Source: Cordilura impudica (lineage: Eukaryota > Arthropoda > Insecta > Diptera > Scathophagidae). From it: a stretch of DNA of 64,000 nt. Below, in pieces: positions 32,801 to 44,202 of the stretch. Under the pieces are notes generated by a model that did no database searches, was not told where the DNA came from, and saw nothing but the letters and a program-made list of their open reading frames with translations. The position numbers were made by a program, and so were the translations under genes. Numbering within the stretch: position 1 is the stretch's first letter; every line of letters starts with the position of its first letter. The DNA lies in contig OY821521.1 in assembly GCA_963682025.1 (NCBI GenBank), positions 52,118,516-52,182,515 on the forward strand. Reading direction: 5' to 3'.

Positions 32801-35358
32801 TGGCCATCCACTATATGGAAGGGAAAAAGGGGTTAGAATTTAAAGTCTCGCCCCCTAGAAATATGCGAACAGCAAAAAAACTGAGAAATACAGAGTTTTG
32901 GGTCAATCAAAAAAAATTTAGAGGTCGCGTTGAGGCGACTGAAAATTTCAAGTGTGTTTATTTGGGGAAAATATGACTTTTCAGATTTTACGAAACTTAC
33001 GTTCTATAGTTTAATTTTTTCGACAAGTTGTTATATGAATCGATTTTAGTACTAAATTATCTCTTAAAAAAGCTATATAACTTTAAACTAAAAGCTATAT
33101 AACTTCGAATAAAAACTCGCGAAGAAATAACAAATGCCCCAGACAACTTTTGTGCCAAAAAACACTAGGTCGTGAAATTTGACGGACATTTTTTCAACTT
33201 TAAGAAATTAACAGAAATTATACAGATACAGAAATTATACAGATATGAAATACTGTTTTATTATCACGTTGTTAACCTATTGCGAAATGAGACCAAAGAT
33301 GGAAAATTTTTTTGATATAATTTTAAAACTCCTTTTTTAAGTTTGAAAAAACTTTCTGAAACAAAATTTTAAAAAATGGACCTGGCACCTTAAAGTTTTG
33401 TTAAACACATGTCAGATATTAACTGTGTGAATTTTTAGGTAAATCCGTATGCCAAAATTTTTTTGACAAGGATTTTATTTTTGCGGATTTCGAGAAAAAT
33501 AGGATTTTTGTGAAATATTCTGTATATGTAATCTTTCTAAATTCTTTATTTCAAAAATTAATCAGCTCTCTACTTTTAAATGCTATATTTTATCTTAGTA
33601 GCCTAGGGTTTCAGAAAAAAATAATATGGACCCGTTAACTCTTTTGGAATTGGGGTCACATATGACCCCAAGCTAATAAAAGACAATTTATTCAAAAAAT
33701 TCAAATATTTTCCAAATACTGTTGAATTTTTAAAAGCGTTACTTAAAATATTATAAGCAAATATGTATATCTTCCATTGCTAAAATTTGGAATAAATCCG
33801 AGAACGTTAACCCATTATTTGCCAAGGCCAGCCTTTGTTTTTAAGATATTTCTAAATAAAGATTACCGAAAACGAGTTTTTCTATTAAACTCGATGTAAC
33901 TACTTTTTAGAATGTAAGAAATATAATTCGGTTAATTTTTCTTTTTATTTAACCCTTCAGTGCTTTTATAAAATTTAAATCATGTAGAATCATACAAATA
34001 ACAACATCCTTCCTGTACAAAGTCAAGTATAATTTAACAATGTTGAGTTACAGCCCAAAAATGTTCTTATTTTATTTGGAAACATATCGTTAGTTTTTGA
34101 AAATAATATAATTTTATAATAAAATTGGTTAAAAGTTGTTTAAATTTATATTCGCGAGCAATAAGCAGACAATTGCACCAGAGATATATCACAATGGATA
34201 ATTATGATTCCAGGAGCACTGAAGGGTTAAATAAAAAGAAAAATTAACCGAATTATATTTCTTACATTCTAAAAAGTGGTTACATCGAGTTTAATAGAAA
34301 AACTCGTTTTCGGTAATCTTTATTTAGAAATATCTTAAAAACAAAAGCTGGCCTTGGCAAATAAATAATGTGTTAATGATCTCGGATTTATCCCAAATTT
34401 TAGGAATGGAAGATACACATATTTGGTTATAATATTTTAAGTAACGCTTTTAAAAATTCAACAGTATTTTGAAAATATTTGAATTTTTTGAATAAATTGT
34501 CTTTAATTAGCTTGGGGTCATATGTGACCCCAATTCCAAAAGGGTTAACTATTTTTTCCGAAACCCCAGGCTATTAAGATAAAAGTTAAAGTAAAAGCAT
34601 TTAAAAGTAGAGAACTGATTAATTTTTGATGTAAAGAATTTAGAAAGATTAAATATACAGAATATTTGACAAAAATCCCATTTTTCTCGAAATCCCCAAA
34701 AATAAAATCCTTGTCAAAAAAATTCTGGCATAGCGATTTACCTAAAAATACACACAGTTAATCTCTGACATGTATTTAATAAAACCATTTTTTGAAATTT
34801 TGTTTAAGAATTTTTTTTAAAACTTGAAAAAGGAGTTTTCAAAATTATATCAAAAAAATTTTCCATCTTTGGTCTCATTTCGCAATAGTTTAACAACGTG
34901 GTAATAAAACAATACTTCATATCTGATTACTTAGAAGTATAGAGACAAAAAAAATTATGGCTTTAATAAATTTCTCAAAGTTGAAAAAAATGCTAACAAA
35001 TTTCATGACCTACGTTTTTTTCGGCACAAAAGTGGTCTGCGGCATTTGCTTTTTCTTGGCGAATTTTTATTCGATATTTTATAACTTTTTGAAAAGATAA
35101 TTGAATACTGATCCCGAATTATGTAATAATTTTTCGGAAAAATTAAACTATAGAACGAAATTTTCGTAAAGTCGGAAAAAGCCATATTTTCCCCAGATAA
35201 ACACACTTAAAATTTTCAATCGCGTTGAGCCACCTCTAAATGTTTTTTGATTGGCCCAAATTTGCATTTCTCAGTTTTTTTTTGCTATTCGCATATTTCT
35301 AGGGGGTGCGGCCAAGAGTTTGAAAACATTTTTTTTATTTAGAACCACCTTAGTGGGC
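32796..35358. mobile_element. Foldback element, copy 2
   Basis: Same family as 14811-17313: TAGAGTGGCC at the left, and arms of about 1.2 kb in inverted orientation with matching blocks in the same order (AACTCGTTTTCGGTAATCTT against its complement near 33860; TTAACCCATTATTTGCCAAG near 33807). ATGTACAT occurs on both sides (32788-32795, 35359-35366), but the right copy is preceded by six extra bases (GTGGGC). The flanks belong to different elements, pogo on the left and LINE on the right. Confidence 0.8.
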
Positions 35359-35366
35359 ATGTACAT

Positions 35367-36236
35367 ATTGGTAGCAGTAAGTCCAATAAATTTCATGCTG
35401 TTGGTAGGGCTAGAGTCAATTAGCACTTTTGAATTAAAATCACCTGCATTCACAATATCATTCTTAAGCTTTCCAAAATTTTCATAAATGGAGTAATGTT
35501 TACATTACAATTAGGCCTGTACACACTGCCAATAAGAATCTTTCTGTTTAAGTTGGATAGCTCAAGAAAAATGTGTTCAATAAGATTTATGTCTTCAGAT
35601 CTACTATTACCAGTATTGCCTTCAGCTTCAGACTTGCATTTAACTTTGCGCATCAAACCACTATTACTAAAAATTTGCAACAAATTTTCCTCTAGATATT
35701 TCAGTTGATTATCAATCGAGGGCATGTAGTAGATAGGGCTCCAATCTATTCTTAATAGCTCAAAGGACATATTGGCATAGTTCATGTCCTCAAAATCATA
35801 ATAAGCAACAGGGTCACTTTCATGCAGCAGTTTGAAGTCATATGCCAAGAATAAAAGATCGTGATTGGAGAAACATGGTTCTAACAACTGATCATATGGG
35901 AAGACTTTATGTATATTATTGACAAAGAAAATATCCAACAATGTATTAGTTTTAGTGAAGAAATGAGTTGACATAATAGAATAGTGGGATCAAAGCCAAA
36001 TGTTCAACAAGAATATTAGAATTGAAATATCCACACATTACTACGCCATCATATTTATGATAAGATTTTCGATAGTTCTCATTCGTTCTTACTCTAACTA
36101 CAATTAGGTCTATATATGCAACTCCTACCAGTAATTTTCGACCACTAGCTACAACTTCAACAAATAAGTGTTGTATTATAATATTTGAATTATTGGGAGT
36201 ATTTCCTCGTACATAATCATTTGGCAGAATCGCCAT
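35367..36236 (-). pseudogene. LINE endonuclease fragments, rearranged
   Basis: On the minus strand the order is as follows. One endonuclease piece (36236-35952) contains RKLLVGVAYIDL and GVVMCGYFNSNILVEH. Its continuation (35974-35700) reads FFTKTNTLLDIFFVNNIHKV then FSNHDLLFLAYDFKL, the end of the AP endonuclease with the SDH-type histidine. Then a second start of the same domain (35690-35370) reads EHIFLELSNLNRKILIGSVY and NAGDFNSKVLIDSS. A single ORF runs across the join. So two 5' pieces of a Jockey-like LINE are fused in tandem. No RT domain is present. Confidence 0.7.
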
Positions 36237-36289
36237 GCAAAAACCTCATCTTCGCTCACATAATAAAAGAAAAAGATTAGAGTGGGTAA

Positions 36290-36805
36290 GAATATGAAAA
36301 CTGGACTTTCAACGATTGGTGGAAGATCATTTGGTCCGATAAATCGAAGTTTGATGTGTTCGTCTCTAAGTAGGCGAGTTTTTGCGAGTTATGCAGAATG
36401 GAATGCTCGATAAAACGCACCACAAACCTATCCTGAAAGATCGTACCGTGGTCACTGGATTGAGAATTATGAGTCGGAAATTCATATTTCAACAAGATAA
36501 AGACCCAAAACATACAGTAAAAATAAGCATTATTTAGAGACCCAGGAAGCAGCTGGAAACTGTTAGGTTATGGAATCGCCACCACAGTCAACTGACGTCA
36601 ATCACACAGAGTTACTGTGAGATGAATTGGACGAGAAGATTTGAACTACCAGTCGTGCATCTAAGGAAGACCTGTGGAATAAACTGCAAGAAGCGTGGAA
36701 CCAAATCATTCCAGAAACTTGAAAAAAAATTGATTCAAAGAATGCCAAGACTATGTCGTGAAATTATACGAAATGGACAGATTTATGAATCTAAAAGTTA
36801 AGAAT
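36290..36805 (+). pseudogene. Tc1-like transposase remnant
   Basis: With several frame changes the plus strand gives WSDKSKFDVFVSK (first catalytic aspartate region), a QQDKDPKHT box (second aspartate) and SPPQSTDVNHTELLWDE-like sequence with the third box degraded. It then gives SKEDLWNKLQEAWNQIIPET. Several stops. No terminal repeats were found. Confidence 0.7.
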
Positions 36806-36809
36806 AAAG

Positions 36810-37663
36810 TGTAAAGTTAACAAAAAATTTATGCAATAAAAGTAATTAATAAATAACATATGGGCATTTCCGCAGAAAGGTCCACCATGACCGAAAATTT
36901 TAAAATTCCAAACAATTTTTTCTTACTTGTATTATTAAAGACAAATATTCAAAATTAAAAAAAAAATTAAAAAGCTCAAAGTTTTCCTTAGTTGCGATTA
37001 CGAGATATCGGGCCACAAAATTCAAGTTCATGTTTTAGCCAGTTTTGTTTATTTCTAAGGGTATCTTCTTTTTACAACTTACATTTCTAAAAGAAATTGT
37101 GCAATTGCACTCTTATTTTAAATGCTTAACTGCAACAACAACTAACCGTACAATAAATGCAAAAAAGCAACCCAATATCAATTAACGGTAAAATTTTGAT
37201 TTCCTTTTAATGATATTCTAAGATAACGTCACATCAGAAAAAGAAACTATTTCTTTTAATTATCTGAACGCTGATGATCGTAAGTGCGTGAAATTTTGAA
37301 TTTTAATAAAGGTTAGTAAAGTAAACTAATTATAATAAAAAACTCAGTTATTAAACAAATAGTTAATTTTTTATTAAATTTCAAATTTCAATTATTTTTG
37401 TGCCCCTTAAATATTTCACATTAATGGACAAAACCGTTAAACTTTGAACTATTGTACGAATTAGATGCACAGTTGCTCTTTTTAAACGTTTGTTAAACGT
37501 TCCAAGCAAAATCATAAAAAAATATACATATAAAAAACGTTTCCCCAGAGCAAGTAGAAAAGTTCTCTACTTTACTAATTGAGAAGTGGAAAGAAAGAGT
37601 TGCCAAAAATACCTGGTATTCATCAAATTCATTTTGTTATCAAGCAGCGAAAACATGTAAATA
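36810..37663. other. Unassigned intron sequence
   Basis: AT-rich. I recognise no element between the Tc1 remnant and the mariner that starts at 37664. Confidence 0.4.
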
Positions 37664-38929
37664 AAGGGTGATTTTTTAAGAGCTATAGGAAAGTTTTCCA
37701 AAAAAAAACACATAAAATTCAGAAAAATGCATGAAATCTTTAATTAAATCGATAGTACGGTCCATATAATTTAATGTTTGAAGATTATATCACGCAAATG
37801 TTGACCGTGACTGCGCCTCAAATGGTCCATTCGCTTAGTCCAATTTTGGCATACTCTTTCCAACATTTCGGCCGGTATCTCAGGAATAAATGCTTCAATG
37901 CTGTCTTCCAATGCGTCAATTGAAGCGGGATTGTCTGTATAGACATGAGCTTTAACATAGCCCCACAAAATTGACCGGTCCCGAACATGAAATAAAATGT
38001 TCACCGAACTCGCCTCTCAATAAGTCCATTGTGGCGCGTGCTGTGTGGCATGTGGCACCGTCTTGTTGAATCCACATGTCATGCAAGTCAAGCTCTTGCA
38101 TTTTGGGCAAAAAAAAGTTGGATATCATCTCGCGGTAGCGCTCACCATTCACAGTTACGTTACGATTCGCATCATCTTTGAAGAAGTACGGTCCAATGAT
38201 GCCACCAGCCCATAAACCGCACCAAACTGTAACTTTTTCTGGATGCATTGGTAGCTCTTCCAATGCTTCTGGCTGATATTCACTCCAAAATCGACAATTC
38301 TGCTTATTTACGTACCCATTGAGCCAAAAATGAGCTGTGTTGCTGAACACAATTTTTCGGTAAAAAAGTGGATCTTCGGCCAAATTTCCAAGAGCACATT
38401 CACCAAAAATTTTACGTTGCGGTAGGTCGTTCGGCTTCAATTCTTGCACCAGCTGTATTTTGAAAGGCTTCACACCTAAATCCTTCCGCAAAATTTTCCA
38501 CGTTGTTGAGTAACAGAGGCCCAATTGCTGCGAACGGCGACGAATCGATAATTGATGGTCATCATTAACACTGGCCGATACAGCTGCGATATTTTCTTCA
38601 GTTCGCACTCTACGTAAGCGTGTTGGTGGTTTAATGTCCAACAATGTAAATTTGGTGCGAAATTTAGTCACAATGAATAGCCTGAATAGCCGCTTCAGTG
38701 GGTCGATTAAACTGCCCATAAAATGGAAAAAGCGCGATGAACTTTCTTAACAGAACACGCATTTTGATAATAAAGTTCAATAAATTGCAAGAGTTGTTCG
38801 TTTGTAAGACGATTCATGGTTAAATTATAGACCAAACTGAAGATGTTTGACAATGAAACAAAACACGAAACGTGCGTCAGCTGTTTAAACCAGTGTTGCC
38901 AAAAAGATAATAGCTAAAAAATCACCCTT
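37664..38929 (-). mobile_element. mariner-type element with DD41D-like transposase, nearly complete
   Basis: 1266 bp with inverted ends AAGGGTGATTTTTTA at the left and its complement at the right, flanked by TA (37662-37663, 38930-38931). One transposase fills it. The spacing of acidic residues in the recalled family places it near the rosa/DD41D group. It lies in the TPP2 last intron, antisense. Confidence 0.85.
37771..38817 (-). pseudogene. mariner transposase, two catalytic positions lost
   Basis: The start codon at 38817 gives MNRLTNEQLLQFIELYYQNA (helix-turn-helix). After a short frame disturbance near 38740 the long frame (38719-37952) covers the DNA-binding region, linker and catalytic core. 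The first catalytic box reads KIVFSNTAHFWLN where the family has aspartate, so N replaces D. The second box, MWIQQDGATCHTAR, is intact. After GPVN about 14 codons and the frame are lost, removing the box PPRSCDLTPLDYF with the third aspartate. The C-terminal part resumes as LWGYVKAHVYTDNPASIDAL and runs to DIIFKH at 37771. Apart from these lesions the reading frame is clean, so inactivation is recent. Confidence 0.85.
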
Positions 38930-38976
38930 TATAAGCAGCTGAAACTGTATTTTCGCATAAAACTATTATATTATAA

Positions 38977-39498
38977 CTAGCAGACTCAAGCCCTCGAAAT
39001 TCGAGTGCAAATTCTACGAAATTTTATTTTTTCATTAACTCTTCGTCGAACAATTTTTTTAAAAAATTTCTAGCTGAACGATTTTTAAAGTAAAAAATAA
39101 ATAAAAATTTTTTCGGTTAAACATGTTATTAAAAAATAAAGAAAAAAATAAAATATAAAAATAAAAATTCTTTTTCAGTCTTAAAATTCGATATGAATTT
39201 GGCCCCTTTTTTTGGTTTACAAATCACAAATCAACACAAAAAACAAACTCGTTTTTATTACAAACACAATAATAAATTTAATAAACGCACACATAGCCTT
39301 GTATAATTTTATGTATGTGTTAGTAGCAACTTTAAATGTAATTTACTCAAAATAAAGGAAAAAATTTAAAAATCTGTTAATCTGTTGAACAGCAGAAACG
39401 AAATACCTTTCAAATAATATACGTTTTTCAAAATCGGGATAAAATGGTAGAACAAAACATTGGTCACAAGAAATCGCCTAGCCTATTAATATTATAGA
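38977..39498 (-). mobile_element. Helitron-like element with extra internal sequence
   Basis: CTAG at 38977, hairpin (CTCGAAATTCGAGTG), and 5' TC at 39498 in an A-T context. It is about 150 bp longer than its relatives because of an AT-rich stretch at about 39045-39225 (starting CTTCGTCGAACAATTT) that the others lack. Confidence 0.8.
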
Positions 39499-40683
39499 TA
39501 TAAAACATATAATATAATAATCTAATTTTCTAAGATCTAATTTTCGATATCTTGTAAATCTAATCATAATATTACAATAATAAATATATTGCACTTCAAT
39601 TTTTTTTCAACTTATAATATCTAAATTTGATCTTTTATTTGCGTTAAATAATTTCTTAAAAACAATCTTAACCAAAAATTTTCTAATGCAAATTTGGGTA
39701 ACGTAACGTTATGTAACGTCACGTCAGATACTTAGGCTAGTAAAGAAAAAACGAGAGATTTTAAAATTTTATAATTTGAAAAATAAACTTATATTATTTC
39801 AAATCCCTCGAAAATAAGTTTTATTCAAAAAGTGTTGCCCAATTTGCTGAGTTTTGCAATTTTGTAATCTAAGTCAAAACTCACTTCTGTTTGTTGTAAC
39901 GGAACACCAGCGCATAATTTTCTTATATCTTTAAATCGTTAGGTTCGATTATTGTATTTTTTTTTTTTTAATTAATATAGAAATATGATTTTTTCATTAC
40001 TTTCCTTAAAGTTTTTTCGTATAAATGTCATGTCACGCCAGATTGGAAATCGCCATATATTTTAAATTTGAAAAGTGTTTATTGAAAAATAAACGAAAAA
40101 TAATCGTGGGGTGGCAAATAATTTTACACGGCAGTAAGGGGGTCCCAGCCTTGCCTTCAACTTTCTACTTGATTTTTTTCTCTTTACTAGTCCTGTACAA
40201 TTTTACATTTAGCAAAAAGTTTTCACAAATTCCACCGTAAAGTCGTCGTATGCAGTGGGTTAAAGAAATACCGGCCTGCCAGTGGTTTTTTTTAATAACA
40301 CCATGGCCACCTTTGAAGTATTTAGCAAAGTTACCACAACTTTAGACAGATTAATTATTGCATTTGTTTGTTTTGTTCTAAATCCCAGTGTGTCAAATTG
40401 TGACATAAAACTACCAACAAAACACAAATAAAAACGAAAAATGTGGGAAGAGATTTAGGGAAAAACAAAACCAAAAAGAAAACTCTGCTCTAAAGTGCAT
40501 TAAAATGTGCACAGCTGAAAGTTTTTAATGCGTTTATTTGATGATGGTAATAAACTCTATTCTATCGTTGTCCATCGCCAATTCCAAAAACATTACTTGC
40601 TAGTTTGATAAAGATTTCAAATCGTTTTATAGCATTTTAATTTATAAATTTTTTTTCTACATCTTTTTGTTCTTTTATTGCAG
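39499..40683 (+). other. TppII: TPP2 last intron, distal part
   Basis: This stretch runs from the Helitron end at 39498 to the TPP2 acceptor. It is AT-rich with scattered short AACGT runs near 39700. It ends in a strong pyrimidine tract just before the CAG at 40681-40683. I recognise no element or second gene in it. Confidence 0.5.
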
Positions 40684-40893
40684 GTAATACAGTTCGCTCT
40701 GTGGCATGCTTATGCCCATGAACAATATGGTCGCATGTATAAATATTTGCAAAAACTTTGTGATGAGAAACGTAATCGAGAAAATTTTGAAGAACTTCAT
40801 TTAATAGCTGGAGCCTTAAATTACGTACATTTACAAACGGTTGTACAACGTTTGACTGTGTCAACTTTTCCGCAAAGCTACCGTTTGTTTTAA
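40684..40893 (+). CDS. TppII: Tripeptidyl-peptidase II, last coding exon and stop
   Basis: This exon encodes the final 69 residues and a TAA stop. It follows a long pyrimidine tract and TTTATTGCAG and starts in phase 0 with VIQFALWHAYAHEQYGRMYK. Known TPP II proteins have a similar C-terminal helix (V-x-x-F-A-x-x-H-A then a YGR motif) and end in a short aromatic tail of the type YPPDYCVF in mammals. Here the tail is TFPQSYRLF, a good match in position and spacing. The 69 residues look intact and under selection: no stop, no frameshift, and a base composition less AT-rich than the surroundings. Its intron (27073-40683, 13,611 bp) is filled with mobile elements and satellite, yet both splice sites are consensus. 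It should therefore still splice, unless an element inside supplies a competing site. Confidence 0.9.
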   Translation, partial: VIQFALWHAYAHEQYGRMYKYLQKLCDEKRNRENFEELHLIAGALNYVHLQTVVQRLTVSTFPQSYRLF

Positions 40894-42095
40894 CTGACTA
40901 AATAAATGCAAACAAACAAAAAAAAAAGGAAAGAACAAACAAAAAAAATTCTAATTGGGGAAATGAGTGAAATTGCAACAACTTCAAAACTAACTATTAA
41001 ACTCAACATAACACAACAACTCCAACAACTGCAATAACAAGAAACAAATACAAGTCTCTAACATGTCCCTTAACAACGACTAAACAAACAACACAAACTT
41101 GTTGTACCCATATTTTAACAAATGCTGTTTACGTAAAGGCTTTATGTCTTCATCTTTATCAACATCAACATCATCATCATCTACATCTGCACCCATTCAA
41201 CTCTTCCAATTTGCCTCATCCATACTTCATTGAGTTGTTGAAAGATAGACAGAAACTAAAAATGAACGTACCATACGCATGAACGTGCCAGAATAGACAA
41301 CATGGCGTTAAAACTATTAAGAATCTTGACTTTATTCTTTAGTTCTATTAGAAACTTTTTGAATTTCAAATGATGTTATTACTGCAGAGCTTAGAAAGTG
41401 TTTATTCTTAATATGATGTTTAGTTATTCCTTTTTGTATTATACAAAATCAATATTATAAATTAATTATTTATTATTATTGTCATTCGTACACATTTTGT
41501 TTCTTTAAAAAAAATTTTATAATATAAAAACTATTTATAAATTTTCTTAAACTTGGAGCCTGGAGTTATCATTCTCCAAATTCATTTAGATTTTTTTTAA
41601 TTTCAATAAAGTTTAGTACAAATTAAATGATTATTTGTCTATCAAAACCACATTTTTTTTTTATTATTATTTTATTTACTTTAAACATTTATTTTCCTTA
41701 AAGGATTATTCCAAAGGCGAAAGGTACAAAAAATTATGTTGATTTATGAGGCCACAGTATATTTTACTCGTAATCGGCTATATATTTTTCTTTCTTACGC
41801 TCGTAGACCCACCGAAATTTGCAAAACAGGTTTAATTCGTTTGGCAATTTACAGTCATATTCACAAGTTTATGTTACGCACTCGAGTTCACAACTATAAT
41901 ATTTGAAAGGCTTAAGGACGTATGCAAAAAAATTAAAGTGTACTTCAAGTAGACTTTATTGTATGTTTTTCATACAAAATTTGTTGATAACTTAATCTTT
42001 TTGCATACGGCCCTTATACACTGGATATTCGAGAGTCTATTCATAAGGCTTTTTATCTGCTGACTAATTTAAATTTTATCATTATTCTGATTTTT
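40894..42095 (+). other. TppII: TPP2 3' UTR and downstream spacer
   Basis: An AATAAA hexamer sits at 40901-40906, only 8 bases after the stop, which is very close for a functional signal. A second AATAAA at 41605-41610 would give a 3' UTR of about 0.7 kb and is the more plausible choice. The first 400 bases are A- and CAA-rich with several short CAT/CAA runs (around 41150-41190), typical of fly 3' UTRs. I see no coding sequence up to the mini-me start near 42096. Confidence 0.5.
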
Positions 42096-42124
42096 ATACC
42101 CTCCCCACCACTGTGCTGAGGATA

Positions 42125-44202
42125 GGTTAGGTTAGGTTAGAAGTGGCTGCTAATCCAAAGGAAAAGCACACTTAGACTCTGGGGTTCATTGTGATACCAC
42201 GGGACGAATATATGTTTTCCTCTATCCCCACCGTAGAACCAGTTTGAGCTCTTGATGAAGCCCCTGATATGTGAAATTTCCACATTTGAGAGATCAGAGA
42301 GATCGTGAAGAAACGGCGATCCCAATGTTCGAAGTCTCGTTCTAGAGAGCGCCGGGCAATAGCAAAGGAAGTGTTCTATGCTCTCCACCTCCTCCACAAC
42401 CATGCAGCTACGACAGAATTCATTTGACGAGACCCTGAGGTGTTCAGCGTATCTCCCTATGAGGCAGTGCCCAGTGATAACAGCAACTACTGTTGAAATC
42501 TCCCCACAGGGGAATGATAGTAGCGCACTAGTGCGCTTATGATTCAGAGCCGGCCAGATTTGTCTCGTGATCCTGCACGTTGATCCATTAGCCCATCTGT
42601 TGTCCGTTATGCCAGCGGTGTGAAGCCGAAGTTCCAGCTTGCACGATTCCAGGGTTGTACCAACACATTCCAAGTCCGCTGGAACCCGTAAGGTAGTGCC
42701 CTGTCTTGCCAGCTCATCAGCTTTATAGTTTCCCGGTATATTCCTGTGCCCTGGGACCCATATGAGTCTAATGTCGAACTGCTTGGCCATATCATTTAAA
42801 GACGTGCGGCAGCTAAGGATGGTTCTTGTTTTCAGGAACATTGATTCCAAGGATTTTACGAAGGCCTAACTATCAGAGTAGATGTTGACTGCGGTTGTAG
42901 ACAGAATATTCCGACCCAACTAGTCAGCAACTTCCTTTATTGCCAGTACCTTTGCCTGATAAACACTGCAGTGGTCTGGCAACCTGCGAGCCAGATTTAC
43001 TTCAAGCTCCTTTGAAACCACCTTGACCACACAATTTCGATCCGTCAGTATAAAATTTATGGAACGCCTGCTACCTGGAATCCTCCCTGACCAAGATTCC
43101 CTGGTCGGTATTAGAGTGTTGTAGTGTCGTTCGAATACACTCCTCGGAGTAGTATAATCCACGTTCAAAGGTAAGTTTCTGTTAGTCAGGATCACTCCAT
43201 GGCCACAATTATGACCACGCCATTGTATTGTGCTTCTTAGTCGAATGGCCGATCAGGCCGCCGACTGCTTTCCGAATACGTCCAACAGTATTAGGTGTAA
43301 GAGGATGTTCAAGGCATCCGTAGCTGTAGTACCCTCTGTACCATTGCGAGAAGGTTGGTATTGGAGGCCTTCTCTTCACCAACCGATGACCCCGTACAGC
43401 AGTATTGGGCGAACCACCGCTGTGTAGATCCAGTGAGCAATTTTCGGGCTGAAGCCCCATCGCTTACCAATGGCCTTTTTGCAGGAGTATAAAGCTATAG
43501 TCAACTTCTTCGCCCTTTCCCCCAAGTTCCGTCTGAAGATCAGCTTCCTGTCCAGGAATACGCCAAGATACATGGCTCCATCAGAGAAGGCAATTTCAGT
43601 ACCGTCAAGAGAAATAGGGTCGACGGTAGGTATCTTGTACTTCCTCGTGAAAAGAACAAGTTCCGTTTGGTCGGATTTACCCCCAGACTGCAACTACTTG
43701 CCCAGCTAAATAGTCTAGTTCTCACTAGAATAGTTCTCTGTAGAATATTTCTAAGTGTGGATAGAAACTTCCCATTTACGGCTATGGCCACGTCATCAGC
43801 ATATGCGATAACGTTGCAGCTTTGTATCTCCAACGAAACTACCATTGAGTTTAGTGCTAAGTTCCATAGAAGTGGTGACATAACGCCTCCTTGTGGCGTT
43901 CCCCTGTTCACAAATCGAGATATTAGAGTCGTTCCCAATTTAGACTTTATCCGCCTGTTGGCAAGCAGATTTCCAATCAGTGAGATGATCACAGAGTTCA
44001 CTCCTAGACTAGATAGTACCAATAATATTGAGTCTGGTGTGACATTGTTAAAAGCCCCTTCTATATCCAAAAAAAACTGTCATGGTGTATTCTCCTACCG
44101 AGAGCGATTTCTCGATGGTACTTACAACCTCGTGAAGAGCTGTTTCGGTTGACCTTCCCTTGCCGTAAGCGTGTTGTCGCGCCAACAGCAGTTTAGGATC
44201 AA
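42125..44202 (-). mobile_element. LINE with RNase H (LOA/I-type), 5'-truncated
   Basis: Flanked by an 11-bp duplication TGCTGAGGATA (42114-42124 and 44203-44213). The 3' end carries a (TAACC)n tail, seen on the plus strand as GGTTAGGTTAGGTTAG. It is noticeably more GC-rich than its surroundings. 5' truncation plus a target duplication is the normal signature of target-primed reverse transcription. Confidence 0.9.
42137..44200 (-). pseudogene. LINE ORF2: RT and RNase H domains
   Basis: On the minus strand from 44200: an ARQHAYGKGRSTETALHEVV stretch, then VFLDIEGAFNNV (first RT aspartate), NRGTPQGGVMSPLLWNLALN, and VIAYADDVAIAV (the catalytic YADD). The thumb follows as YLGVFLDRKL. A fragmented linker follows, then an RNase H domain ending IRLIWVPGHRNIPGNYKADE (histidine and aspartate of the active site), and a CCHC-like or cysteine-rich tail, FCRSCMVVEEVESIEHFLCY CP. 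Several frameshifts break it (for example near 43680, 43450 and 43200). The RNase H after the RT points to the I/LOA group rather than Jockey. Confidence 0.85.

Noticed and set aside
40637..40864. 75-codon minus-strand ORF over the last TPP2 exon
   Set aside because: Antisense shadow of a clearly coding exon.
42120..42140. GGTTAGGTTAGGTTAG as telomeric repeat
   Set aside because: Only three units, placed exactly at the 3' end of a LINE with a target duplication. Flies are not known to use TTAGG telomeres.
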